64,000 nucleotides of DNA from assembly GCF_900100875.1 (NCBI RefSeq), contig NZ_FNKQ01000001.1, positions 868,001-932,000 of the forward strand, written 5' to 3'. The position numbers were made by a program, and so were the translations under genes. The notes beneath the pieces were generated by a model. That model did not search any database. It saw only the letters and a program-made list of their open reading frames with translations, and was not told where the DNA came from. The DNA is from Halopelagius longus. GTDB taxonomy: Archaea > Halobacteriota > Halobacteria > Halobacteriales > Haloferacaceae. Shown here piece by piece: positions 34,216-41,466 of this stretch; position 1 is the stretch's first letter; each line of letters begins with the position of its first letter.

Positions 34216-34737
34216 TCACTCGTCTACGATGTCCACGTCGAGTCGCTCTTCGAGTGCGCGGATGACCGACCCGCCCACGTCCGTTCGCGTCGCGCGACCC
34301 TGTTCGATGGCGACGACGTCGGACTCCTCGACGCCGAGTTCCTCGGCCAGTTCCTCGGGGGTCAGACCGGCGTCCTGCCGCGCCGACTCCACGACGCCGC
34401 CGTACCCCGAGACGAGGTACGGGAGGCGGTCCTTCTCGTAGTTCGTCCCCCCCTCTTCCCAGTGGGAGGAGTCGCCTTTCGATTGGTCGTACAGTTTCGC
34501 CGTTCGTTGGGCCGCCCGCTTGCGCCGGTTCCGCGGACTATCGTCGCTTTGGGACGTCGAACTCGACTTCTTCTGGTCCTTGTGACGGTTGTCGTCGTGC
34601 GGCGCGCAGTTAGAGCAGACGAGTAAGTTCGCACCCTCGACGTTCGCGCGCCGGAGTTTCCCGGACGTGCGACCGCAGAGTTCGCAACTGTCGCCGTCTC
34701 CTCCGCCGCCACCCCCTCCGGTGGAGTACTTGGGCAT
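34216..34737 (-). CDS. Archaeal MBF1-like protein (multiprotein bridging factor 1)
   Basis: The 173-residue protein has a glycine-rich N-terminus, a zinc ribbon (CELCGRTSG and CSNCAPH), a charged linker and a C-terminal helix-turn-helix of Cro/C1 type (SARQDAGLTPEELAEELGVEESDVVAIEQGR). This is the archaeal MBF1 architecture, which associates with ribosomes or acts in transcription/translation control. A palindromic TTTTAAAA (34761-34768) 27 bases before the ATG implies a leaderless mRNA. Confidence 0.92.
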   Translation of the reverse strand: MPKYSTGGGGGGGDGDSCELCGRTSGKLRRANVEGANLLVCSNCAPHDDNRHKDQKKSSSTSQSDDSPRNRRKRAAQRTAKLYDQSKGDSSHWEEGGTNYEKDRLPYLVSGYGGVVESARQDAGLTPEELAEELGVEESDVVAIEQGRATRTDVGGSVIRALEERLDVDIVDE

Positions 34738-34760
34738 GCCACCTCATATCGTCTCTACGC

Positions 34761-34768
34761 TTTTAAAA
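34761..34768 (-). promoter_or_regulatory. TATA box of the MBF1 gene, palindromic
   Basis: TTTTAAAA is identical on both strands, lies 27 bases before the MBF1 start on the minus strand, and could also direct a plus-strand transcript starting near 34791 into the hairpin region at 34821-34919. Confidence 0.5.
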
Positions 34769-34820
34769 CCGCGGCTGAGCGCCGTCACTCTCGGGCGTTA
34801 GTCGCACGAAATACGGAGAG

Positions 34821-34919
34821 CCGACGCTACGAAGTGTAGCGTCGGAAGGATTGTGCGTGGGTGATGTCCCGGAAGGGAATCACCTGCATCGGTGTGGCGG
34901 GTGTGCCGCCGTGCGATGC
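34821..34919. other. Three consecutive hairpins beside tRNA-Leu, candidate structured RNA
   Basis: Hairpin I pairs CCGACGCTAC (34821-34830) with GTAGCGTCGG (34836-34845) perfectly. Hairpin II pairs GGTGAT/ATCACC and TCCC/GGGA (34860-34884); on the plus strand its loop GGAA is GNRA-type, closed by C-G. Hairpin III pairs GCATCG/CGATGC and GGCGG/CCGCC (34886-34919) and overlaps the last three bases of the tRNA. The strand transcribed is unknown: it is either a tRNA trailer on the minus strand or a separate plus-strand RNA. Confidence 0.4.
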
Positions 34920-35001
34920 GTGGGACCGGATTTGAACCGGCGGACTCCTACGAGACAGCGCCCTCAACGCTGCGCCGTTGGCCTGGCTTGGCTACCCACG
35001 C
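34917..35001 (-). tRNA. tRNA-Leu (anticodon GAG)
   Basis: The 85-base gene folds as a class II tRNA: acceptor stem GCGTGGG/CCCACGC, D arm, anticodon stem CAGCG/CGCTG with loop TTGAGGG (anticodon GAG), a long variable arm and a T arm with GGTTCAAATCC. The discriminator base is A, as expected for leucine tRNAs, and CCA is not encoded. No intron is present. A TATA-like ATATAAATT at 35038-35046 lies about 40 bases upstream on the minus strand. Confidence 0.95.
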
Positions 35002-35037
35002 TCGCTGTGTCGTGTGCAACTGCACGTTGTCCGGGGT

Positions 35038-35046
35038 AATTTATAT
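35038..35046 (-). promoter_or_regulatory. TATA box of tRNA-Leu
   Basis: Minus-strand ATATAAATT is centred about 41 bases before the mature 5' end, implying a short 5' leader removed by RNase P. Confidence 0.5.
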
Positions 35047-35153
35047 GAGTTTCCTTTCCACGACGGGGTGTCGGGCGTTCGCAGTGGGCATTTCCCGGTT
35101 TCGTGTCACCGCGAGAGGGGAACCGTTTTGTCCGCGCGGGCGACCGATAACGT

Positions 35154-35714
35154 ATGGAACGGAGCGTTCGAGACCACGTCCCGAGCCTGACGGCGCTTCT
35201 GACCGTCGCCTCTCTGGCCCTCGTCTTCGGGGCGGTGCTCGGTGCGATTCCGGAGACGGTCCTCCCGCGGGCGTCCGACGGCGTCTTAGACGCCATCCCG
35301 CACGTCAACGCCGCCGTCAGCACCGTCGCCATCGCGACGATTCTCCTCGGCGTGCGCGCGATTCGACGGGGAAACGTCCGCAGACACCGGGCGCTGATGG
35401 TCGCGTCCGTCGGCCTGTTCGGCGCCTTCCTCGTCCTCTACCTCTACAGAATCGTCGTGCGAGGAACCGCGGAGTTCCCCGGTCCGGAAGCGGTCTATCA
35501 GTACGTCTACCTGCCGACGCTGGCCGTCCACATCCTGCTTGCCATCGTCTGCATCCCCCTCGTCTACTACGTCCTTCTCTTGGCCGTCACGCGCCCCGTG
35601 AGCGAGATTTACGAGACGCGACACCGCACGGTGGGCCGAGTCGCGGCGTCGCTGTGGCTGATATCGTTCTTCCTCGGAAACGTCGTGTACGCGTTGCTGT
35701 ATGCGGTGTACTGA
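35154..35714 (+). CDS. DUF420 family membrane protein
   Basis: The 186-residue protein has five hydrophobic segments and the DUF420 pattern: PHVNAAVSTVAIATILLGVRAIRRGN, RHRALMVASVGLFGAFLVLYLYR, VHILLAIVCIPLVYYVLLLAVT, RHRTVGRVAASLWL and a final VVYALLYAVY. Conserved histidines lie in the membrane helices. Bacterial relatives such as CtaM assist cytochrome oxidase assembly. A similar role in haem-copper oxidase maturation is plausible but not shown. It is monocistronic. Confidence 0.82.
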   Translation: MERSVRDHVPSLTALLTVASLALVFGAVLGAIPETVLPRASDGVLDAIPHVNAAVSTVAIATILLGVRAIRRGNVRRHRALMVASVGLFGAFLVLYLYRIVVRGTAEFPGPEAVYQYVYLPTLAVHILLAIVCIPLVYYVLLLAVTRPVSEIYETRHRTVGRVAASLWLISFFLGNVVYALLYAVY

Positions 35715-35830
35715 CCCAGTGCCGGAGTCGTAGCGGCGAGGGGCCGAGGAGGCGGACCGACTCCCAGCGTGTGAAGTCGAGTGATGAATGCCAATCGTTA
35801 TTCGTCCGGGCCCGTCACCTCGACGCGTCA

Positions 35831-36340
35831 ATGGACGACTCGACTCTGCAGAACCGCAGGCGGTTTCTCGAAGGCGTGAGTGTCGGCGGCGGAATACTCT
35901 TGGCCGGATGTTCGGGCCAGTTCGGAGGCGACGCCCAAGAAAACGTTCAGGGAGACGCCGGCCAGAGTGGTAGTAACGGCGTCGCGGCCGTCGCTTCCGT
36001 GGACCAACAGGCGATGCGGAAGGAGCAAGCCGCCATCCGGCAGAAGGTCCAAAGCGGCGAGATGAACCAGACGGAGGCCCAACAGGAGATGGCCAGCCTC
36101 CAAACGAAGTACGTGAGCGATGCCGTCGATTCTCTCACCGGGACCCTCGAAGAGACGGACGGCGTGACCGTCGGCAAGACGTACGACTCGTTCGGCGTGG
36201 TGACAGTCGAGGGCGAGGCCGGAGCGATACTGGGGCTACTGGAGTCCGACGACGTCCGGGCGTTCGTGTCGATATCGGACGTCGAAGAACAGGTCGCGAA
36301 GCGAAATCAGCAGGCGAACTCGACCAGTTCCGGTCAGTAG
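35831..36340 (+). CDS. Small secreted lipoprotein, unknown function
   Basis: The 169-residue protein starts MDDSTLQNRRRFLEG, followed by SVGGGILLAGC, a lipobox, so it should be Tat-exported and lipid-anchored. The mature part is rich in Gln, Ala and Glu, with a helical QQAMRKEQAAIRQKVQSGEM region and a beta-like EDTDGVTVGKTYDSFG-type half (about residues 105-150). No family was recognised. The ATG at 35831 is the only start that leaves a proper signal. Confidence 0.65.
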   Translation: MDDSTLQNRRRFLEGVSVGGGILLAGCSGQFGGDAQENVQGDAGQSGSNGVAAVASVDQQAMRKEQAAIRQKVQSGEMNQTEAQQEMASLQTKYVSDAVDSLTGTLEETDGVTVGKTYDSFGVVTVEGEAGAILGLLESDDVRAFVSISDVEEQVAKRNQQANSTSSGQ

Positions 36341-36398
36341 GCGGACGGACTCGGCGCGGCGCGAAAAGAACGCGTCCGACGAGGCGATACCGGACCGC

Positions 36399-36902
36399 TT
36401 ACAGCAGATTCTGAATCGCTTTCTTGATGTTCGAGCCCTTCTGCATCGTCGTCAGCGTCTGGAGCGTGTCCTCCTCTTCGTCTAAGTTCTCCTTGAGGGG
36501 TCCCTTCACGTCGCCGTCGAAGTCTATCTCGTTTGCGAGCATGATGAGGCCTTGATAGCCGGTTATCTCCATCCGCTCGGTCTTGATGCCCGCCGCGAGG
36601 TGGTACGGCGTCTTGAGGTCGTTCGACGTAACCTCGCGCTTGAACTCCTCGTGGTCCCGCTTCAGACCGTCGAGCACGCCGCTCTCTATCGTCTCCGGCG
36701 TCTCGTGAATCTCCCGGAACACCGTTTCGAGACGCTCGACCTGCCGTCGCGTCTCGTCGCGGTGGTCGGCGAACCCCTTCGCCAGTTTCTCGTCCGGTGT
36801 GTCGGACGCCAGTTCGTCCAACATCTCGACGAGCTGGTTCTCGATGTAGTACATCTCCTTCAGGTTGTAGACGAACAGGTCGCGGGATGTTTCGAGAGTC
36901 AT
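36399..36902 (-). CDS. DUF892 (YciE/YciF-like) ferritin-like protein
   Basis: The 167-residue protein is an all-helical four-helix bundle of the DUF892 family: SRDLFVYNLKEMYYIENQLVEML, then ADHRDETRRQVERLE with the conserved E-x2-H-like ligands, ITGYQGLIMLANEI and a final LKENLDEEEDTLQTL. Stress-induced bacterial YciE/YciF are di-iron ferritin-like proteins; the haloarchaeal role is unknown. The ATG at 36902 gives MTLETSRD. The upstream extension is rejected. Confidence 0.85.
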   Translation of the reverse strand: MTLETSRDLFVYNLKEMYYIENQLVEMLDELASDTPDEKLAKGFADHRDETRRQVERLETVFREIHETPETIESGVLDGLKRDHEEFKREVTSNDLKTPYHLAAGIKTERMEITGYQGLIMLANEIDFDGDVKGPLKENLDEEEDTLQTLTTMQKGSNIKKAIQNLL

Positions 36903-37164
36903 TGACGTCACCGTCCGAACGTGGTCGCGCGAAGCCGATAAACGGCCTCGGCCGCGATACTGACTGTCAGCCCGACTCTGGTATAGAGGCGGCACCGTCG
37001 CCGAAGAGGACCTGTCGCCGGAGCCGTCAGTTCCGCGACGGCGAACGTCGGGGCGCGGAACCGGCCGTCCGATACGTCAACGCCGGCCCGAACGCGTCCG
37101 GGTCGCGTGTCACCGCGCGGGAATCGCCGCGACGACGATTCGTCCCGCCGCCGTACCGACGGCT

Positions 37165-37566
37165 ATGTCTCAGACTCGACCGAACGCGGCGGACGCCCGA
37201 GCGACGACCACGGTGGAGGTGCGCGCCACCGGCCGCGTCCGCGACGCACTCGGGACGCCACGGATGGAGTTCGCCTTCGCGGGCGACACCCTGCGGGACT
37301 TCCTCGACGCGTTCCTCGCGGAGTACGACGTCCGCGACCTCCTCATCGCGGAGACGACGGCGGAGGCGACCGCACCCGGATGGGCACCCGCCGACGGCGA
37401 CGACGTCCGCGGGTCGTTGCGGACGAACCCCGAGGGCGAACAGACGCGGGCGTACGCTCGCATCCTCGTCAACGGGCGGTTCAACGAGAACCGCCGGGGC
37501 TTCGACACCGAACTCGAAGACGGCGACCGCGTCGCTCTCGTCAATCCGTTCATCTTCTGCTGTTAG
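37165..37566 (+). CDS. MoaD/ThiS-like beta-grasp protein ending in Cys-Cys
   Basis: The 133-residue protein begins with a disordered 15-residue tail and then follows the MoaD fold: TTVEVRATGRVRDALG, LRDFLDAFLAEYD, YARILVNGRFNENRRGFDTELEDGDRVALVNPF. Ubiquitin-like sulphur carriers and SAMPs end in Gly-Gly, which is adenylated by an E1 enzyme. This protein ends FIFCC. The next bases do not supply GG in any frame, so it is not a simple frameshift. It may bind a metal or pterin-linked partner, or be a carrier working through cysteine. Confidence 0.7.
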   Translation: MSQTRPNAADARATTTVEVRATGRVRDALGTPRMEFAFAGDTLRDFLDAFLAEYDVRDLLIAETTAEATAPGWAPADGDDVRGSLRTNPEGEQTRAYARILVNGRFNENRRGFDTELEDGDRVALVNPFIFCC

Positions 37567-37624
37567 GACACCGGGAGTCGAGAGAAGCGGCGACGAACAG
37601 GGGCGAGGGTCGACGGGAGCGGTC

Positions 37625-39190
37625 TCAGTCGTCGGCGGGCGTGATTTCGGCGTCCGCGCCGTCGATGTCGGGGCGGGTGACGTCGCGGTCGGACTCCTCG
37701 CCGTCGATGTCGTAGGGGTACTCGCCGGTGACGCACCCGAGACAGAGGTCCGCGCGCGACCGTTCGAGGACGTCGGCGATGGCGTCGATAGAGAGGTACG
37801 CGAGACTGTCGGCGCCGATTTCCTCGCGTATCTCCTCGGTGGACTTGTCCGAGGCGATGAGTTCCTCGCGGGTGGCCATGTCGATGCCCATGTAACAGGG
37901 GGCGACGATGGGCGGCGCGCCGATGCGGACGTGCACCTCCTCCGCGCCCGCGTCGCGGACGAGTTGGACGAGTTGGCGCGAGGTGGTGCCGCGGACGATG
38001 CTGTCGTCGATGATGGTGACCGACCGCCCCTCGATGGTGTTCTTTATCGGGTTGAGTTTCAGGCGGACCGCGCGTTCGCGTTCGTCCTGCGTCGGCATGA
38101 TGAACGTCCGGCCGACGTAGCGGTTCTTCATCAGGCCCTCGGCGAACTCCACGGCGGCCGCGCCCTCCGGGCGTTCCTCGCCGTCGGCCGTCGTCTCGTT
38201 AGCCGCCTCGGCGTACCCCGAGGCGAAGGCGCGGCCGGAGTCTGGGACGGGCATCACCACGTCCGTCTCGATGCCGGACTCCTCCCACAGTTTCCGGCCG
38301 AGGTTGCGGCGCGCCTCGTAGACGAGAGTACCGTCGATGATGGAGTCGGGTCGGGCGAAGTAGACGTGTTCGAAGAAGCAGTGGGCGGTGTTCTCCTCCT
38401 CGACGAGTTGGTAGGAGTCGAACCCGGAGCCGTCGGGTTCGAGGACGACGAGTTCGCCCGGTCGGACGTCGCGGACGAGTTCGCCGTCGAGGGTGTCGAT
38501 GGCGGCGGATTCGGAGGCGAGGACGTACCCGCCGTCGACCGTTCCGATGCAGAGTGGTCGGTTCCCCTGCGGGTCGCGCACGCCGAGGACCGTCTCGTCG
38601 TGCATGATGGTCAGCGAGTACGACCCGTGGATGCGTTGCATCGTGCGCTTGACCGCCCGCACGAGGTCCTCGTTCAGGAGGTTGCGCGCCAAGTCGTGGG
38701 CGATGACCTCCGTGTCGCCCGTCGAGGTGAACGCGTGGCCGAGAGCCTCCAGTTCGTCGCGTATCTCGTCGGCGTTGACGAGGTTGCCGTTGTGCGCGAG
38801 TCCGAGCGACCCCGACTTGAAGGAGACGGAGAACGGTTGGGCGCAACAGGAGTTGACGCCGCCGGAGGTGGGGTAGCGGACGTGACCGATGCCGCCCGTC
38901 CCCGCCAGAGAGTCGAGGTCCGACTCCTCGAACACGTCGCCGACGAGTCCCATCTCGACGTGACTGTGCTGTTGGAACCCGTCGTGGGTGACGATACCCG
39001 CCGACTCCTGCCCGCGGTGTTGGAGTGCGTACAGGGAGTAGTACAACGGCCGCGACGCCGCGCGGTCCGAGAGGGAGACGCCGACGACGCCGCACTTCTC
39101 GGTCGGCCCCGAGAGGTCCGCCGCAGTCGGTCGGTCCGCGCCGTCGCCGCGTCCGGATGTGGGATTCGGAGAGTCCCGCCCGTCAGGCAT
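37625..39190 (-). CDS. purF: Amidophosphoribosyltransferase PurF
   Basis: The 521-residue enzyme has an N-terminal propeptide of 32 residues, after which Cys33 (KCGVVGV) becomes the N-terminal nucleophile of the glutaminase domain. QHRGQESAGI and the SSRLNPI-like ...LNPIKNTIEGRSVTIIDDSIVRGTTSRQLVQ form the phosphoribosyltransferase domain with the PRPP motif. Cysteines in VAPCYMGIDM and LCLGCVTGEYP suggest the iron-sulphur type. It commits PRPP to purine synthesis. It lies downstream of lsm and L37e on the same strand, a common archaeal order. Confidence 0.95.
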   Translation of the reverse strand: MPDGRDSPNPTSGRGDGADRPTAADLSGPTEKCGVVGVSLSDRAASRPLYYSLYALQHRGQESAGIVTHDGFQQHSHVEMGLVGDVFEESDLDSLAGTGGIGHVRYPTSGGVNSCCAQPFSVSFKSGSLGLAHNGNLVNADEIRDELEALGHAFTSTGDTEVIAHDLARNLLNEDLVRAVKRTMQRIHGSYSLTIMHDETVLGVRDPQGNRPLCIGTVDGGYVLASESAAIDTLDGELVRDVRPGELVVLEPDGSGFDSYQLVEEENTAHCFFEHVYFARPDSIIDGTLVYEARRNLGRKLWEESGIETDVVMPVPDSGRAFASGYAEAANETTADGEERPEGAAAVEFAEGLMKNRYVGRTFIMPTQDERERAVRLKLNPIKNTIEGRSVTIIDDSIVRGTTSRQLVQLVRDAGAEEVHVRIGAPPIVAPCYMGIDMATREELIASDKSTEEIREEIGADSLAYLSIDAIADVLERSRADLCLGCVTGEYPYDIDGEESDRDVTRPDIDGADAEITPADD

Positions 39191-39597
39191 AGTCGATGGT
39201 AGGGGGTTCAGGGGGTAAAAAACCCGTCCTTGTGCACTCTCCGTCGCATTCTCGGGGGACAAATATACATAATCGTGGATATCAAAGCGAGCCGGACGGG
39301 CGTCGTCGTGCGGTCTCCGGGCCGGAAGAGAAAGCCGAAACCGGGCCGGCGGAAACGGTCACCGAGCGACGGAGAGCGGGTTCACCGCGACGGCGAGACG
39401 AGGCTTGCGAAACGTGGAGACGTGATTCGCCGAACGCGGAGATTGAACTCACCGAACGCGGAGACGGGACTCGGCGGTGGAGAGTCGACGGACTGTGACG
39501 GAGAGAAACGGGCGGAGATGACGAGACGACGGACGGAGCGGCGGCTACGACGGCGGAGAATCGAGAGTAAAGGAGAGTGAGAGTCCGGACCGACGGT
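39191..39597. other. Intergenic region between L37e and purF with tandem 22-23-base repeats
   Basis: This 407-base stretch separates two minus-strand genes. It contains the six-unit repeat at 39363-39497, a purine-rich block next to L37e (about 39498-39597) and an AT-rich patch (ATATACATAATCG at about 39262-39275) 75 bases before purF that may hold the purF promoter. A plus-strand open frame crosses the repeats but has no start signal and an Arg-rich composition, so I call no gene. Confidence 0.55.
39363..39497. repeat. Degenerate tandem repeat, six units of 22-23 bases
   Basis: Units begin at 39363, 39386, 39408, 39431, 39453 and 39475. The clearest are units 4 and 5, both opening CGAACGCGGAGA, and unit 3 with CGAAACGTGGAGA. 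The consensus is roughly CGAACGCGGAGA followed by a variable middle and GACTCAC. Units 1, 2 and 6 are weaker. Confidence 0.6.
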
Positions 39598-39774
39598 TCA
39601 GTTGTCGCCCGCTTTGGACTGCCACTCGTAGTCGCGGCGCTTCGCCGACTTGCCGAAGCCGCAAGACGAGCAGACCTTCTTCTTGACGTGGTACGATTTC
39701 TCGCCGCACCGGCGGCATTTCACGTGCGTCGTCTTGTTCTTCTTTCCTTGACTGGGGGTTCCTGCGCCCGTCAT
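39598..39774 (-). CDS. rpl37e: Ribosomal protein L37e
   Basis: The 58-residue protein ([20 protein letters not shown]... ending KAGDN) has the four-cysteine zinc finger CRRC...CSSC and the basic middle of L37e of the large subunit. It is too short for many gene finders. Its start overlaps the lsm stop by 4 bases (ATGA), giving the lsm-rpl37e operon found across archaea. Confidence 0.95.
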   Translation of the reverse strand: MTGAGTPSQGKKNKTTHVKCRRCGEKSYHVKKKVCSSCGFGKSAKRRDYEWQSKAGDN

Positions 39775-40010
39775 GCTTTGATCGTGACGACGTTATCGCC
39801 GCGTATAATGGTTGTGTCTTCAACCGGCGTGACCTCAATTTCGCCGAGAACGTCCTCCTCCTCCTCGTCCGCCGCGGGTGGTTCGAGAACGACGTTCATG
39901 TGTTGGTCGTACCCGGCGAGTGTGCCGTAGTATGCGCTCCCGTCCTTCAGGTTGACCGTGACGGGCTCCTGCAGGGAAGCCTCAAGCACGTCGAGGGGTC
40001 GTCCGCTCAT
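39771..40010 (-). CDS. lsm: Lsm/Sm-like RNA-binding protein
   Basis: The 79-residue protein has both Sm motifs: Sm1 with [27 protein letters not shown] (about residues 17-43) and Sm2 [10 protein letters not shown] (68-77). An acidic insertion (ADEEEEDVL) lies between them. It forms a heptameric ring that binds U-rich RNA and tRNA-derived and other small RNAs. It is cotranscribed with L37e. Confidence 0.95.
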   Translation of the reverse strand: MSGRPLDVLEASLQEPVTVNLKDGSAYYGTLAGYDQHMNVVLEPPAADEEEEDVLGEIEVTPVEDTTIIRGDNVVTIKA

Positions 40011-40071
40011 GACAGAACCGCATCCCGTTTCGGTATTAAATGTGCCGAACCATCCGATGGACGACGCTCGG

Positions 40072-41127
40072 TCACTCTGTCCCCGTTAGCGCGCCTCGGA
40101 CCGGCACTCGAAGCGTGACGACGCTTCCGCCCCCCGCTCTGTCGTCGACGGTGACGCAGCCGCCGGCGCGCCGAGCGACGGTTCTGACGAGCCAAAAACC
40201 GAGTCCGCTCCCGTGCACGAGGGGAGTCTCCTCGCCCTCGCGGAGGATGGCCCGTTCGTGTTCGGGGACGCCCGGCCCTCGGTCGGCGACGGAGAGTTCG
40301 AGGAACTCCCCGGAGTCGGAGCGACGCGCCCGGAGGAGAACCCTCGGTTCGTCGTCGTCGTCGTGTTTGACGCCGTTCTCGCAGAGTTCTTCGACGGCGG
40401 CGTGCAGTCGGTCCGAGACGGGCAGGTCGGGGTCGACGTCTATCTCCGTCTCCACCGTGGCCGAGAGGTACGCCAACTCGACGTTCGTCTGCGTCTCGTG
40501 GATTATCTCGCCGACCGGACGGGTTCCGGCGGGCGCCTCCTCGAACAGGTGCTCTATCTCCTTTGCCTTCTCCGTGAGGTCTAACCAGCGTTCGACCGTC
40601 CGGCCGATGACCCGCGCAGACTCCCGAACGTCTGCGTCGTCCGAGCGGAGTAACATCTCCGTGTGCCCGTACAGCACGTTCAGGTCGTTTCTGATGTTGT
40701 GCCGCATCACCCGGTTGAGGATCTGTACGTGTTCCTCCCGCCGCTTTCGCTCCGTCACGTCCACGTAGAGGGCGGCCACGCCCTCGGTGTCGTCGCGGCG
40801 GGGAACCGCGTGAACCACCGTGTGGACGACGGTGCCGTCGCGGGCGAGGAGTTCGCGTTCCGCGCGGTCGAACTCCCCGCGAAGCGCGCGTTCGTACCCG
40901 CCGTAGAGACTCTCGGCGGAGTCGGGCGCGTAGAACTCCCCGAGGGGTCGTCCGAGGACGTCCTCCCTCTCGTGGCCGAGTCTGGAGGCGAACCGTTCGT
41001 TGCAGTCCTCGATAACCGGCTCTCGTCCGTTCGAGGGGCCGGGGCGAGTGACGACGAACATCACCGGGAGGTGGTCGAACAGGTCCTCGGCCCGGCGTGA
41101 GTGGGGATTCTCGTCCACGGGTACCAC
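40072..41127 (-). CDS. PAS-domain sensor histidine kinase
   Basis: The 351-residue protein has a PAS domain (about residues 20-135; VIEDCNERFASRLGHEREDVLG), a phospho-acceptor region with NRVMRHNIRNDLNVLYGH, in which RHNIRND is the haloarchaeal H-box, and an ATPase domain with CENGVKHDDDDEP, DRGPGVPEHE and GSGLGFWLV. No membrane helix is present, so it senses a cytoplasmic signal. No response regulator is adjacent. The GTG at 41127 is the likely start; a GTG three codons later is possible. Confidence 0.85.
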   Translation of the reverse strand: MVPVDENPHSRRAEDLFDHLPVMFVVTRPGPSNGREPVIEDCNERFASRLGHEREDVLGRPLGEFYAPDSAESLYGGYERALRGEFDRAERELLARDGTVVHTVVHAVPRRDDTEGVAALYVDVTERKRREEHVQILNRVMRHNIRNDLNVLYGHTEMLLRSDDADVRESARVIGRTVERWLDLTEKAKEIEHLFEEAPAGTRPVGEIIHETQTNVELAYLSATVETEIDVDPDLPVSDRLHAAVEELCENGVKHDDDDEPRVLLRARRSDSGEFLELSVADRGPGVPEHERAILREGEETPLVHGSGLGFWLVRTVARRAGGCVTVDDRAGGGSVVTLRVPVRGALTGTE

Positions 41128-41242
41128 CGTACTGTTCCGGAATCTGCCTGTCACACGATTAATCTTTCCGACGAGTATCAAAGTCGAGTTTCGGAGCGCG
41201 CGGCGGAACTCGGGGGCGGCGCCCACGGGACAACCCACGTAG

Positions 41243-41251
41243 TTTTTAATA
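41243..41251 (+). promoter_or_regulatory. TATA box upstream of the RNase J leader
   Basis: TTTTTAATA is one of the clearest TATA elements in the window. A start about 26 bases downstream falls near 41273, just before the first hairpin of the leader. Confidence 0.6.
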
Positions 41252-41272
41252 CCCCAGTGTGTAGCCCCACAT

Positions 41273-41466
41273 ACCGAGATTCCCGCGGGTAAGTGCGGCG
41301 GTTGCGACCGCCGCACGCGGGACCGACGACCGACGCGCTGTAAGACGCCGGGGCCGTTCGGTCCCGACGGGTCCGCGCCGCCGATTTGCGGCGGCGCGGC
41401 GTCCGCCGGCGGGACTTTACGTGAGCAACCGCGCCACGCCTGTGGCTTTCAATGCTCGGACCAACC
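41273..41466 (+). ncRNA. Structured 5' leader or small RNA upstream of RNase J
   Basis: Hairpin 1: CCCGC/GCGGG (41282-41286, 41317-41321) around GTGCGGCGGT/ACCGCCGCAC with a TGCG loop (41293-41316). Hairpin 2: GGGGCC/GGTCCC with a GTTC loop (41350-41365). Hairpin 3: perfect CCGCGCCGCCG/CGGCGGCGCGG with loop ATTTG (41373-41399). The TATA position predicts that transcription starts immediately before hairpin 1. The RNA may be processed by, or regulate, the RNase J encoded next. Confidence 0.45.

Larger units (their letters stand above)
41128..41466. other. Divergent intergenic region between the histidine kinase and RNase J genes
   Basis: The left part is AT-rich and holds a possible kinase promoter, GATTAATC (41157-41164, minus strand). 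The plus-strand TATA TTTTTAATA is at 41243-41251. The rest (41272-41420) is an extremely GC-rich block of strong hairpins that should lie in the 5' leader of the RNase J mRNA or form its own small RNA. Confidence 0.6.

Noticed and set aside
34800-34916. Hairpins after tRNA-Leu as an integration site (att) for a mobile element
   Set aside because: No integrase, no second copy of the tRNA 3' end and no foreign gene composition is present nearby.
39230-39580. Plus-strand open frame across the tandem repeats
   Set aside because: No promoter or start signal. The protein would be Arg/Gly/Glu-rich from the repeat composition and resembles no family.
41270-41420. Hairpin block upstream of RNase J as a tRNA, RNase P RNA, SRP RNA or H/ACA guide
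   Set aside because: There is no T-loop sequence, the length and motifs do not fit RNase P or SRP RNA, and no ACA box follows the stems.
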